64,000 nucleotides of DNA, taken from positions 1,637,501 through 1,701,500 of the forward strand of contig NZ_CP113061.1 of assembly GCF_026625745.1 (NCBI RefSeq), given 5' to 3'. Both the position numbers and the translations under genes were made by a program. How positions within the stretch are numbered: the first letter of the stretch is position 1; each line of letters begins with the position of its first letter. The notes under the pieces were generated by a model. The model worked only from the letters and a program-made list of their open reading frames with translations. It was not told where the DNA came from and ran no database searches. Of the stretch, positions 1-8,003 are shown in pieces. The DNA is from Asticcacaulis sp. SL142 (GTDB taxonomy: Bacteria > Pseudomonadota > Alphaproteobacteria > Caulobacterales > Caulobacteraceae).

Positions 1-1363
1 TTTCACCGTAAGCCTTGGAAATCTGATTGAGGCTTTGGGCAATCAGATAGGCGCGGATACCGTAGCCGGCCATGAAAGCCAAAGCGGTTTCAAAAAAGTC
101 CAGCCGTCCCAGTGCCGGAAACTCATCAAGCATCATCAGCAACTGGTGACGATTGTGTTTGTTGGGATCACCTTCCAGGCGCTCTGTAAGGCGACGACCG
201 ATCTGATTGAGGATCAGGCGTACCAGTGGCTTTGTGCGAGAAATATCTGAAGGCGGGATGACCAGAAACAACGAGACAGGCTGTTTAGCATTGACCAGAT
301 CAGCTATGCGCCAGTCACAGGCTTCTGTAGTCGCCGACACCACCGGATCGCGATACAGTCCCAGAAACGACATGGCCGTGGACAGGACGCCGGAGCGCTC
401 GTTCTCTGACTTATTTAAGACTTCTCTGGCAGCAGAAGCCACGACCGGATGCACAAGCGGCGCGTCCTTGGTGCCGAGATGATTGGTCGTCATCATCCGG
501 TGCAAAGTATAAACAAAGGTGCGTTGGGGATCGGACAGGAAGGTCGCCACCCGTGCCAGGGTTTTGTCTTCCTCAGCATAAAGGACATGAAGGATGGCGC
601 CGACCAGTAGGGAATGACTGGTTTTTTCCCAGTGGCTGCGATGTTGAAGTGCGCCTTCCGGATCAACGAGAATGTCGGCGATGTTTTGTACGTCGCGGAC
701 TTCGTCGTGACCTTTGCGGACCTCAAGAAGGGGGTTGTAGCGGGCAGAGCTCAGATCTGTCGGATTGAACAGAAGACAATGGGAAAACTTTGAGCGCCAT
801 CCGGCTGTCAGTTCCCAGTTTTCGCCCTTGATATCATGGACCACAACAGAACCGGTCCACGACAGAAGGGTTGGAATAACGAGACCAACGCCTTTGCCGG
901 AGCGTGTCGGGGCAAAGGCCATGACGTGTTCAGGACCATCATGACGCAGATAGTCAGACCCCACCCGCCCTAAGAAAACGCCCTTGTCATTAAACAGGCC
1001 GGCCGCTTCGATCTCCGGTATTTTTGCCCATCGGGCAGAGCCATAGGTGGTGACAAAGTGCGCTTGTCTGGCTCGCCACAGCGACCCGAAGACGGCCACA
1101 ACAAACCCCATAAAGCCGCTGGTCGCCGCGAGGCTGCCTGCCCTGAAAAAGACTTCGGGGGCATAGGCGTCAAAGTGATACCACCATGAAAACAACGACC
1201 ACGGATGATAAACCGGAAGACCAAAAATCAGAAACCATGGCGTACCGAGCCCGGCCTGATATCCCAGTTGTGCGGCCGCCCATTGGGTTGACGCCCAGAC
1301 GCCGAGCACCACGATCAAAAGAACGATCAGAATCTGGCCGATAAGCAGTTTTGTGGGGGTCAT
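1..1363 (-). CDS. traG: TraG/VirD4-type conjugation coupling protein (3' end outside window)
   Basis: This is a type IV coupling ATPase that brings the relaxase-DNA complex to the secretion channel in the inner membrane. Reading leftwards from the ATG at 1363 there is one open frame of 454 codons to the window edge without a stop. The N-terminus has two hydrophobic stretches (about residues 5-25 and 75-95). A Walker A motif APTRSGKGVG lies at about residues 151-160 and the Walker B-like LLMMLDEFPALGRL further on, as in TraG/VirD4 proteins. The C-terminus is missing only because the window ends. In related elements this gene lies close to the relaxase. Here 28 kb of cargo separate the two. Confidence 0.93.
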   Translation of the reverse strand, partial: MTPTKLLIGQILIVLLIVVLGVWASTQWAAAQLGYQAGLGTPWFLIFGLPVYHPWSLFSWWYHFDAYAPEVFFRAGSLAATSGFMGFVVAVFGSLWRARQAHFVTTYGSARWAKIPEIEAAGLFNDKGVFLGRVGSDYLRHDGPEHVMAFAPTRSGKGVGLVIPTLLSWTGSVVVHDIKGENWELTAGWRSKFSHCLLFNPTDLSSARYNPLLEVRKGHDEVRDVQNIADILVDPEGALQHRSHWEKTSHSLLVGAILHVLYAEEDKTLARVATFLSDPQRTFVYTLHRMMTTNHLGTKDAPLVHPVVASAAREVLNKSENERSGVLSTAMSFLGLYRDPVVSATTEACDWRIADLVNAKQPVSLFLVIPPSDISRTKPLVRLILNQIGRRLTERLEGDPNKHNRHQLLMMLDEFPALGRLDFFETALAFMAGYGIRAYLIAQSLNQISKAYGE

Positions 1364-2004
1364 GGATCGGGTTCCGCTTGCCGCAGCCACAGTGCCGCGA
1401 ACAGGGAACATGATCAGAGAAGGCCTCGGAATCTCATATGGCCGCTATGTGCGCTCACATGGTCTCGCTGCATCCCGGCGGCTCCAGATAAGGTCAGTTA
1501 GTAATGTATCGAGTCGCTTTGCCCCCGGGGTGCCCTTTGAACTGATGGTGTTGGATGGTTCTACGGCTCCAACGATGCTGACGAATACGTTTGGCTATTT
1601 CTGAGAGCATACACGGAGTATAAAGTTGCAGACTTAGAGGTTGCGCAGCATGAGCACTGCTATACGTCTATTGCCTCGCAACCTCTAAACGCGACTGAAT
1701 TATTCAAACGTTTCGCAATTCTCATAATTATTCGAGATAAGAACAGCAAGGTGCGCCAAATCAAATAATTAAACCGCTTCGCCATTTGGTCTCAGCGTGA
1801 CCTCCTCAAATAAAGCAGTAGAAAGCCACTTTTGGGAGAAGAAAAAGGGACAGAAAAACAAGAAGGGCGCTGAACCTGCGTACATGCCCGACACTAAACT
1901 AAAGGAGCTAAGCCCCCGGCTTTCTACCTTTATCCACTAGGGAAGCATGCAGTGCTAAAAAGGGCTGATCATCGGCCAAAAATTAGAGCTAAGTTTTTAT
2001 ACTT
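1364..2004. other. Gene-free stretch between traG and the secreted-peptide island
   Basis: No convincing gene was found on either strand in this 640-bp stretch. Base composition changes from GC-rich next to traG to AT-rich near 1700, which probably marks the backbone/cargo junction. The only clear structure is the inverted repeat at 1634-1688, listed separately. Confidence 0.5.
1634..1688. repeat. 12-bp perfect inverted repeat, 31-nt spacer
   Basis: TTAGAGGTTGCG (1634-1645) is matched by its reverse complement CGCAACCTCTAA (1677-1688). Inside the spacer a second short dyad, GCAG...CTGC, lies near the left arm. There is no T-run after either arm, so it is not a classical terminator. It lies between the conjugation backbone and the cargo and could be a protein binding site, a remnant of an insertion end, or a structured transcript end. 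Confidence 0.5.
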
Positions 2005-2181
2005 TTATAATTTGTCACCTGATGTCAACCGCTTGGGTATCCTTTTCACATCCATAATTAATTTGACAAAAGCTATCACTAAAAAAGCTAACGGTATCCA
2101 AGGCTCACGGCCGGTTGCAGCAAATAATATTGTCGCTATTAGAGCAATCAGTACAGCAGACACTTGCCATGCATATTTCAT
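2005..2181 (-). CDS. Small two-helix membrane protein, candidate immunity protein
   Basis: A 58-residue frame starts at ATG 2181 with GGAG seven bases upstream and ends with TAA at 2005. It begins MKYAWQVSAVLIALIATILF. Two hydrophobic segments (about residues 5-22 and 28-44) are joined by a short polar turn, and the tail is basic (DVKRIPKRL), which suggests an inner-membrane hairpin with a cytoplasmic C-terminus. It lies 110 bp downstream of, and on the same strand as, the double-glycine-leader protein at 2292-2768. Immunity proteins of exported bacteriocins are often small membrane proteins placed exactly like this, so immunity is the likely role, but that is inferred from position and topology only. 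I recognise no named family. Confidence 0.65.
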   Translation of the reverse strand: MKYAWQVSAVLIALIATILFAATGREPWIPLAFLVIAFVKLIMDVKRIPKRLTSGDKL

Positions 2182-2291
2182 ATTTCAGCTCCATTTTTAA
2201 ATTTGCAACCCCTCGAAACAGTATACGAGGTCATTTCGAGGAATTGCATTCACAAATAACAATTATGTAACAGGCGAAAATGACAACATTA

Positions 2292-2768
2292 TTAGCCATC
2301 ACCATCTATAATATCTCTGAGATACTCTGCGCCAATACCATAAGCGGTTGCGATCGCAGTGACAACACCCCCGCCAATTGTAGCGACTCCTGCGGCTGCA
2401 ATTATAGATAAGTCCAGAGCCACGCCAAACCAGTCTATTTCTTGATTTGCAATTTTATCGGCCCATGCATCGGAAAGGTATAGATTGCCATCCTGATCGA
2501 CCACGAACTTATCATTGTCGCCATTTCCGTTGTCGTAAGGTGTACATTCACGATCATCGGGGCATGTGCCATTGCTATTGCTCGAGTTCTCATCGTCACC
2601 GTTATAGCTCATTATCCAAGAACCTGGTGCACCGTCTTGGCCATTTAGCGTTTCCCACGTCCAAGTGTTCCCTTCACTATCAGTGGAGGTTTCTCCATCG
2701 GCATACCCGCTGTGGGACGGCTGCCCACCGGCTATCCAACGCAAATCATCTGCATTTAAAACACGCAT
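2292..2768 (-). CDS. Double-glycine-leader secreted protein with glycine-rich hydrophobic tail (bacteriocin-like)
   Basis: The 158-residue product starts MRVLNADDLRWIAGG, a leader of the colicin V/microcin type ending in GG, the cleavage signal for C39-peptidase ABC exporters. The predicted mature part has 143 residues. It begins QPSHSGYADGETS, has an EGNTWTW motif shared with the protein at 6137-6847, then an acidic Asn/Asp/Gly-rich middle. It ends with a hydrophobic stretch rich in Gly and Ala (about residues 120-150, including GVATIGGGVVTAIATAYGIG), which resembles a glycine zipper. Glycine-zipper proteins exported this way act as contact-dependent bacteriocins in Caulobacter (Cdz). The start is supported by AAGGAG upstream. 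The small membrane protein downstream may give immunity. The toxin role is inference. Confidence 0.8.
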   Translation of the reverse strand: MRVLNADDLRWIAGGQPSHSGYADGETSTDSEGNTWTWETLNGQDGAPGSWIMSYNGDDENSSNSNGTCPDDRECTPYDNGNGDNDKFVVDQDGNLYLSDAWADKIANQEIDWFGVALDLSIIAAAGVATIGGGVVTAIATAYGIGAEYLRDIIDGDG

Positions 2769-2940
2769 AACTACATCTCCTTAAATTAGAACAAGGCACG
2801 TCTTTTCTGATTTATTTGAAAGAGATTGCAGAGCTCGCGTGTTGTTAGATTTTATAGCGAATTTTACTGCAAGACTACGGTTTAACTCAACCGCGCAACA
2901 CAATAAGAACGCATCTCTGGAAGTTTGTCCATCAAATTTT
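2769..2940 (-). promoter_or_regulatory. Upstream region conserved with that of the second leader gene
   Basis: This block is closely similar to 6848-7018, upstream of the other leader gene, including the AAGGAG ribosome site and the stretch reading AACAACACGCG on the minus strand. Conservation across about 170 non-coding bases suggests a shared promoter and regulation, or a fairly recent duplication of gene plus promoter. I could not place a convincing -35/-10 pair. Confidence 0.6.
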
Positions 2941-2998
2941 GAGCTTCATTTCATTTCAACGCATCAGATTTGAAATCGGGAATGCCTAATTTCGAGAT

Positions 2999-3898
2999 TG
3001 ACCTGCCACTAGGCTCAGGACCCATTAAATTTGTTGCGGGTTCGCTGATTGGCTGATTCATTCATTGGCCGGAGGGTCAGTTGATGAGTGATTTGTTTTT
3101 GCTGAGCGAGACGCAGATGCGTCGTATTGAACCGTATTTCCCTTTATCACATGGGATAGCGCGTGTTGATGACCGACGGATAGTTAGCGGGATCATCTAT
3201 GTGATCCGCAATGGTCTACGATGGCGAGATGCGCCGCGTGAGTATGGCCCGCACAAGACGATCTATAACCGATTTGTACGTTGGAGCGCTTTGGGCGTGT
3301 TCAACCGGATATTCTCTGCCCTGGCGGGCGAGGCTGGGGAACCGGATCGATTGATGATAGATGCCACCCACTTGAAGGCGCACCGCACCGCGGCCAGCCT
3401 GCTCAAAAAGGGGCTGTTCCCAGACGTATCGGGCGCACCAAGGGCGGGCTGAACTCCAAGCTGCACGCCGTCTGTGACGGTGACGGCAGACCCGTTATCA
3501 TGCTACTGTCCGAGGGGCAGATGAGCGATTACAAGGGGGGCAGCCTTGATGCTGGACGGCTTCCCACCAGCCTCAGAACTGTTAGCTGACAAGGGTTACG
3601 ATGCGGATTGGTTCCGGGACGCTCTCGAACAGCGCGGCATAAAACCCTGCATCCCACCCAAGGCCAACCGCAAAACCAGATACCCTATGACAAGGCCGTC
3701 TACAAATGCCGACACAAGATCGAGAACATGTTTGGCAGACTGAAAGACTGGAGACGCATCCACACGCGCTACGACCGATGTGCGCATACCTTCTTCTCGT
3801 CCATTGCCATCGCTGCGACCGTAATCTTCTGGTTGTGATCAATGTATCTTTCCCCTAGAGCTCCAAGTCACACTAGGTGAAAATTCAGTGGCAGGTCA
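2999..3898. mobile_element. IS5-family insertion sequence, about 900 bp, inactive
   Basis: The ends carry 12-bp inverted repeats TGACCTGCCACT (2999-3010) and AGTGGCAGGTCA (3887-3898). The inside encodes a broken IS5-type DDE transposase. The element sits upstream of the first leader gene and separates it from the glycosyltransferase gene, so it inserted within the cargo island. A clear target duplication could not be read from the flanks. Confidence 0.85.
3084..3838 (+). pseudogene. IS5-family transposase with three frameshifts
   Basis: The frame starts MSDLFLLSETQMRRIEPYFP and continues through the N-terminal IS5 domain (IVSGIIYVIRNGLRWRDAP) and the first catalytic region (LMIDATHLKAHRTA). 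Three single-base changes break it. A missing C is inferred near 3421, an extra G in the run at about 3537-3542, and a missing C near 3676. Rejoining the frames gives GLFPRRIGRTKGGLNSKL, then YKGAALMLDGFPPASELLAD, then NRKTQIPYDKAVYKCRHKIENMF, the expected DDE-domain order, ending at the stop at 3838. All three changes fall in homopolymer runs, so sequencing error is an alternative to real decay. Confidence 0.85.
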
Positions 3899-4103
3899 TC
3901 TGCGTTTTGATGGATTGGAAATACACCCGACTTCGCAATCGAGAGTAGTTATTTGAAAGCTAGGTCAAAACGTTATCTTCTGGCAGATGTGCAAATGCCT
4001 CTTTAACAAAGTTTCACAATTGACAAAGAGTTCACATGCCCGGATGTTTCACAACATCTGAAAATAGCTGTTGCAAATCGATCCGAGCGGAAGGCGAGAC
4101 GTA

Positions 4104-4868
4104 CTACGCACCCTCGTCATGCAACCGTGAGAGAAACGATCCGTGAATGATCGGCCCACCTTTGTAACGTTTGATGATCTCATTCCATAAATGAATGGCG
4201 ACTGTGAACTCTGTTGAGAAATCTTCAAGAGCGCAAGAGGGGTCGCATATCCAGGCAGCCTGCTTGTAGTGGCGAGGATAAAATACGCTACTTGGAGCTG
4301 CATTACCAGCCACCCCATAATGGTCCGCCAGTGCTGTGAGAGCATTTGGTCCCGCAGATCCCCACGGCATCATCGATACATTCGTACGTCCATTGGCCTC
4401 TAGCCTGTTAGAGGCGGCCTTAAAATCCTCCGGGCGCAACCAGAAAGGCACTTCTTTCTCATCGAATATACGCAACAAGCCCTCAAGGAGAGCTGAACAG
4501 GGGGGTAGCTTTAAGACTGCTGAATTTAGCCGATGCTCGCATTGTCTGCCAAAAATATAGCTGGGAGATGTATCAAGCGGGCGAACAAAATAGACATCAG
4601 AATCCACCCAAACCCCCTTTTCCTGACGCTGCAACTCATACCGAAATAGATCAGAAAATAAGGCGATGCTTCCGCTTTCATGGCGAAAGATCCTTGATCG
4701 AGGAAGAATAGTCGAAGCGTCTTCCACGCGTACGCCATCCGGAATTCCTGCGACTTCATCGTAGCAATATAAAGTAAGTGAATGCCCCTGCTTGAGCACA
4801 GATCGAAAACACGCTCTCTCAATGGGACCAAGCGATGAGCCAATCCATAGCGAATTTAACCTTACCAT
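4104..4868 (-). CDS. Glycosyltransferase with DXD motif, GT32-like
   Basis: This 254-residue protein has the layout of small sugar transferases of the GT32/capsular polysaccharide type. It begins NSLWIGSSLGPIERACFRSVLKQGH. The sequence GSIALFSDLFRYELQRQEKGVWVDSDVYF follows in part at residues 66-94, with the metal- and nucleotide-sugar-binding DSD at 89-91. A late HLWNE motif is typical of this family. No signal peptide is visible, so it should act in the cytoplasm. It lies between two genes for exported leader proteins and could glycosylate them or make a surface glycan. The acceptor is unknown. Next to GT92 (7046-7927) it is one of two glycosyltransferases in the island. Confidence 0.75.
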   Translation of the reverse strand: MVRLNSLWIGSSLGPIERACFRSVLKQGHSLTLYCYDEVAGIPDGVRVEDASTILPRSRIFRHESGSIALFSDLFRYELQRQEKGVWVDSDVYFVRPLDTSPSYIFGRQCEHRLNSAVLKLPPCSALLEGLLRIFDEKEVPFWLRPEDFKAASNRLEANGRTNVSMMPWGSAGPNALTALADHYGVAGNAAPSSVFYPRHYKQAAWICDPSCALEDFSTEFTVAIHLWNEIIKRYKGGPIIHGSFLSRLHDEGA

Positions 4869-5261
4869 CGAATTTTTACCGCTAGCATTTGAACTCCCCC
4901 CTTAAAACAAATCAATGATTAGTTTATAAATAAACATGAAAATGTAGACAGATATGCTTTTAAAATAATAATTTAATCTGGACGAATGTTGCAAACATCG
5001 GAATATAAAGAATTAGCGCAAGGCTATAGATCCCTTACATATTGGTTACCATTGAGAAACGACACTATGACAATTTTCTCGGCGGATGATTATTTCGCTC
5101 CATTAACGCCTTGGATATTGGGCGCGAAACTAGGCCTTCAAGACTGAACCGGCTAATTTAGATTTGACAGGCAAATGAAACCTCATTCCCAATTAAGTCG
5201 AAGCGCTTTTTTTCTTGATCTGGGTATTGAGTTATTAAAGTGACCTCCGACAAATTTGGCA
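4869..5261. other. AT-rich intergenic region
   Basis: No gene could be supported on either strand in these 393 bases. The stretch presumably holds the promoter of the glycosyltransferase gene to its left and the transcript end of the protease gene to its right. I see no repeat or clear terminator. Confidence 0.4.
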
Positions 5262-6065
5262 TTACTGTCCAAGATTAAAGCGTCGTGCAACATTTGCGTC
5301 GCTCAAAGAGATCGAACAGTTCTGTCCAACTTTCATGCAGCCGCTCCCCAAATGGGAAAACTGGCCAGCGCACTTTTTTAACGCATCCTTGCCACTTCGC
5401 GTTAACGTAAACATGGTCTGCCACTTAGCATCAGTGAGCGCTAGGCTCGACTGATCCGGCGCATAATGCATGACTGAGCATAAATCATAGTCTGTACTGA
5501 CAATTTCCATGTCGGGTAGCTGACTCATGGACACGCTCACGTTTCTGCACCGCGGGTTCCCATCGCAAGATGTGATCGTTTCATTTACGACTTCAGAAAC
5601 AGTAATATACTCGTTTCTTGAAAATCTTTGGTGTTCATGTGCCAGTCCTAGAATGTGCCCAATTTCATGTAAGATCGGGCCATAATTTTCGCTCTTTTTT
5701 ATATTCAATCGATTTAACTGGTCACGATATCCAAGGTATGCAGTAGTCGCCTGCCCCTGCGAAATGATCAATGTGTCTGGCTTGATCACAGGTTCGTAGG
5801 TGAACCTTACTCCGGTTGCGCGATGCCACGCATCCATCGCCCGACACACGTGATAGGCTTCGGAAGTTTGCGGCCATGTGTGCCACCCATGGCAACCATT
5901 ATTACTTGCCCCTGATACTCGCAATGAGGCCGATATATGGTAGGGCACCTCACCATAGGGCCAGCTTTTTGTGCCCTGCAACACTGCACCAGCATTAGTA
6001 GTCGTGCCGAAAAGACACAGGGCAGTCACTACAGCCAGCATCACTGAGTAATATATGCGATGCAC
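5262..6065 (-). CDS. Secreted astacin-type (M12A) zinc metallopeptidase
   Basis: The protein has a zinc site HEIGHILGLAHEHQR (about residues 133-147, the HExxHxxGxxHE signature of astacins) and a later SVMHY, the Met-turn. A signal peptide at the N-terminus (YYSVMLAVVTALCLFG, cut near NAGA) sends it across the inner membrane. I chose the GTG at 6065 because GGAGG lies five bases in front of it. An in-frame ATG at 6077 would overlap that ribosome site, and another at 6131 is possible. The gene follows the leader-protein gene 6137-6847 on the same strand by about 70 bp, so the protease may process or activate that product outside the cytoplasm, or be an effector itself. The substrate is not known. 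Confidence 0.85.
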   Translation of the reverse strand: MHRIYYSVMLAVVTALCLFGTTTNAGAVLQGTKSWPYGEVPYHISASLRVSGASNNGCHGWHTWPQTSEAYHVCRAMDAWHRATGVRFTYEPVIKPDTLIISQGQATTAYLGYRDQLNRLNIKKSENYGPILHEIGHILGLAHEHQRFSRNEYITVSEVVNETITSCDGNPRCRNVSVSMSQLPDMEIVSTDYDLCSVMHYAPDQSSLALTDAKWQTMFTLTRSGKDALKKCAGQFSHLGSGCMKVGQNCSISLSDANVARRFNLGQ

Positions 6066-6136
6066 AAAAACCTCCATAGCGGAACAACAATGTGACGCCA
6101 GCGTCAGCATAAAAATGCTGACGCTGTTCATTATGA

Positions 6137-6847
6137 TTACGGCCGGCTCACGCTATAAGGAGAGCCCGATCCATAGTTAGTGTCATATAATCCTCCTGGA
6201 GAGAAATCACTTAGCGAAGGAATATTTTCTTCAGGCTGATTTGACCAGCCGGGATGTGTTTGTTGCCAGGTTGACATTTTTTCAAGTGGAGTTGTCTCAG
6301 CGGCGAAAGGGCTGGCTGGGTCGCTATTGGCATGGGATGCAAGAGCGGCTGCAAGTGCCCCCATCGCATTCGCATCCCATTCTTCCTGACTCACATTATG
6401 ACTCGTTGTTTGGTCGGAAGTGAAAGTAGCATCCCCGCTGGGATTGTAGCCTGGCTGCGAGTCCAGCTGCTCATACCACCAATCGGTCACATCATCCCAA
6501 ACACCATCCACAAAATTCGTCACGTTATCCCATGCGTTTTCGATGGAATCGCCCCAGCTTTGCCAAGCCCATTCGCGGTCACCAGGGCCGTCGTATCCAA
6601 GGTTTCCGTCCAATCCAATGAAATCTCCAACTGCTGACAGCGCATCTTCCAACCAGCTATCTTGAGTTTCCTCGACGGCCATCTCCGTAAGGAACCATGA
6701 TCCAGAGGCGCCATCCACGCCTCCTTGCGTCTGCCACGTCCAAGTATTCCCTTCGCTATCGCTAGAGGTTTCTCCATCCGCATACCCACTATATGAAGGC
6801 TGCCCTCCAGCCACCCAACGCATATCATCTGCATCTAAAACACGCAT
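6137..6847 (-). CDS. Double-glycine-leader secreted protein, Trp-rich and acidic
   Basis: The 236-residue product starts MRVLDADDMRWVAGG, almost the same leader as at 2292-2768. It continues QPSYSGYADGETSSDSEGNTWTW, so similarity reaches about 45 residues. The mature part of about 221 residues then diverges. It is acidic and rich in Trp, Asn, Ser and Gly (for example WAWQSWGDSIENAWDNVTNF and WDDVTDWWYEQLD) and has no cysteine or obvious membrane helix. AAGGAG precedes the start. The leader marks it as a substrate for the C39 exporter encoded at 13421-15601. Its size is well above that of ordinary microcins. Function is unknown. A toxin, an adhesin or a scaffold for modification by the neighbouring enzymes are all possible. 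Confidence 0.8.
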   Translation of the reverse strand: MRVLDADDMRWVAGGQPSYSGYADGETSSDSEGNTWTWQTQGGVDGASGSWFLTEMAVEETQDSWLEDALSAVGDFIGLDGNLGYDGPGDREWAWQSWGDSIENAWDNVTNFVDGVWDDVTDWWYEQLDSQPGYNPSGDATFTSDQTTSHNVSQEEWDANAMGALAAALASHANSDPASPFAAETTPLEKMSTWQQTHPGWSNQPEENIPSLSDFSPGGLYDTNYGSGSPYSVSRP

Positions 6848-7018
6848 AACTACATCTCCTTAAATTGAAAAAAGGCGCGGCTATTTCGATTTATTTGAAA
6901 GAGATTGCAGAGCCCGCGTGTTGTTAGAATTTATGGCGAATTTTGCTGCAAAGTTGCGACTTAAACTTAGCCGCGCAATTAATAAAAACCTATCCATGCG
7001 CAACTGTCTATCAAAATT
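6848..7018 (-). promoter_or_regulatory. Upstream region conserved with that of the first leader gene
   Basis: The sequence repeats, with scattered differences, the block at 2769-2940, including AAGGAG before the start codon and the AACAACACGCG stretch. The shared region probably includes the promoter of both leader genes. Confidence 0.6.
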
Positions 7019-7045
7019 AGCAGCCGTGTCGGAATTTTTTCCAAT

Positions 7046-7927
7046 TCATCCTATTTGAGCTATTTGAAAGTGGGGGGCTTCAGGTCTTGGCTCGAAACAG
7101 CACAAAACTTGATGTCTATCTCTCAGTTGCGTATCAATCACAGTGTTCCATTTTTGGTCGTACTGTTGAAAAAATGATATGTGCTTGGTATTGTTGACAA
7201 CATCTTCATGCACCTCAGGACGTTGCGTTTTAACGTTTTGGAAATACTCCCGGCTTTGTAGCCGGTAGTGATTATTGAGAAGCTGGAATTGTGATACGTT
7301 GCTTTCTGGAAGATGTATGAATGCTTCATTTCCAAACGGCTGACCGTTTGCCAGCACTTTACGGCCGTTGGACGTTGTCGGATTGTGTTGTGAGAAATAT
7401 TCAATTGCGGCTGGTCGAGTGATCGCTTTTAAAAACGATCGGCTATTGTGAGCCAGGCCGCGACGGGTGAATCCGTTCACAATTGAGAGTGGTTGTTGAA
7501 CATGGCCATTTGACCCAAAGCTTAGCCAGGGAATGAGGACGGACTCCTGATCTTTGTATCGCTCCGTAATGGCAGAGATATTGGAATCAACAGTTGGATA
7601 AATGAACTCATCAAGATCGAACGCCCCAATCCACTCGGACTCGGCCCTGATCTGCGGAAGTAGCTCAGTATATGCCCCAATCTGATAGCCGTCCCTATGA
7701 CAATGAAAGAGGCTTACATAGCCTCGCGTCAAATACGGCTCAATCACCTCTGCGTACTCATCATTGCTGGCGTTGTCGATTAAGTAGATGTGATCAAAGC
7801 CAAAGACTTTGTAATGCTCTATCCATTCAGCAAGTGCGTGCGCTTCGTTCCGAAAAATGCCAACCACAGCGTGGTGATAGCGGCTGCGGCGAGATGGATT
7901 TCGCGCATCCGGTATTAAATTGTTCAT
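7046..7927 (-). CDS. Glycosyltransferase family 92-like (Glyco_tranf_2_4)
   Basis: The 293-residue product shows the pattern of bacterial GT92/DUF23-like enzymes: VVGIFRNEAHALAEWIEHYKVFG in part at residues 21-43, then DHIYLIDNASNDEY, then GAFDLDEFIYP with the metal-binding DLD at 104-106. No signal peptide or membrane segment is seen, so it should work in the cytoplasm. It is the last gene of the ABC-ABC-condensation-GT run and lies just upstream of the second leader gene's promoter. This points to sugar addition to a cargo product, but neither donor nor acceptor can be read from sequence. Confidence 0.8.
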   Translation of the reverse strand: MNNLIPDARNPSRRSRYHHAVVGIFRNEAHALAEWIEHYKVFGFDHIYLIDNASNDEYAEVIEPYLTRGYVSLFHCHRDGYQIGAYTELLPQIRAESEWIGAFDLDEFIYPTVDSNISAITERYKDQESVLIPWLSFGSNGHVQQPLSIVNGFTRRGLAHNSRSFLKAITRPAAIEYFSQHNPTTSNGRKVLANGQPFGNEAFIHLPESNVSQFQLLNNHYRLQSREYFQNVKTQRPEVHEDVVNNTKHISFFQQYDQKWNTVIDTQLRDRHQVLCCFEPRPEAPHFQIAQIG

Positions 7928-8003
7928 CAGTGGAAACTCCCAAACTTAAGCATATCCTGATCGACAATAGCTATCTGCTTACTCACCACACAGTCTCGCT
8001 GAA

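Noticed and set aside
1952-2200. 82-codon plus-strand frame
   Set aside because: Antisense to the 58-codon membrane protein gene, which has a better start and a sensible topology.
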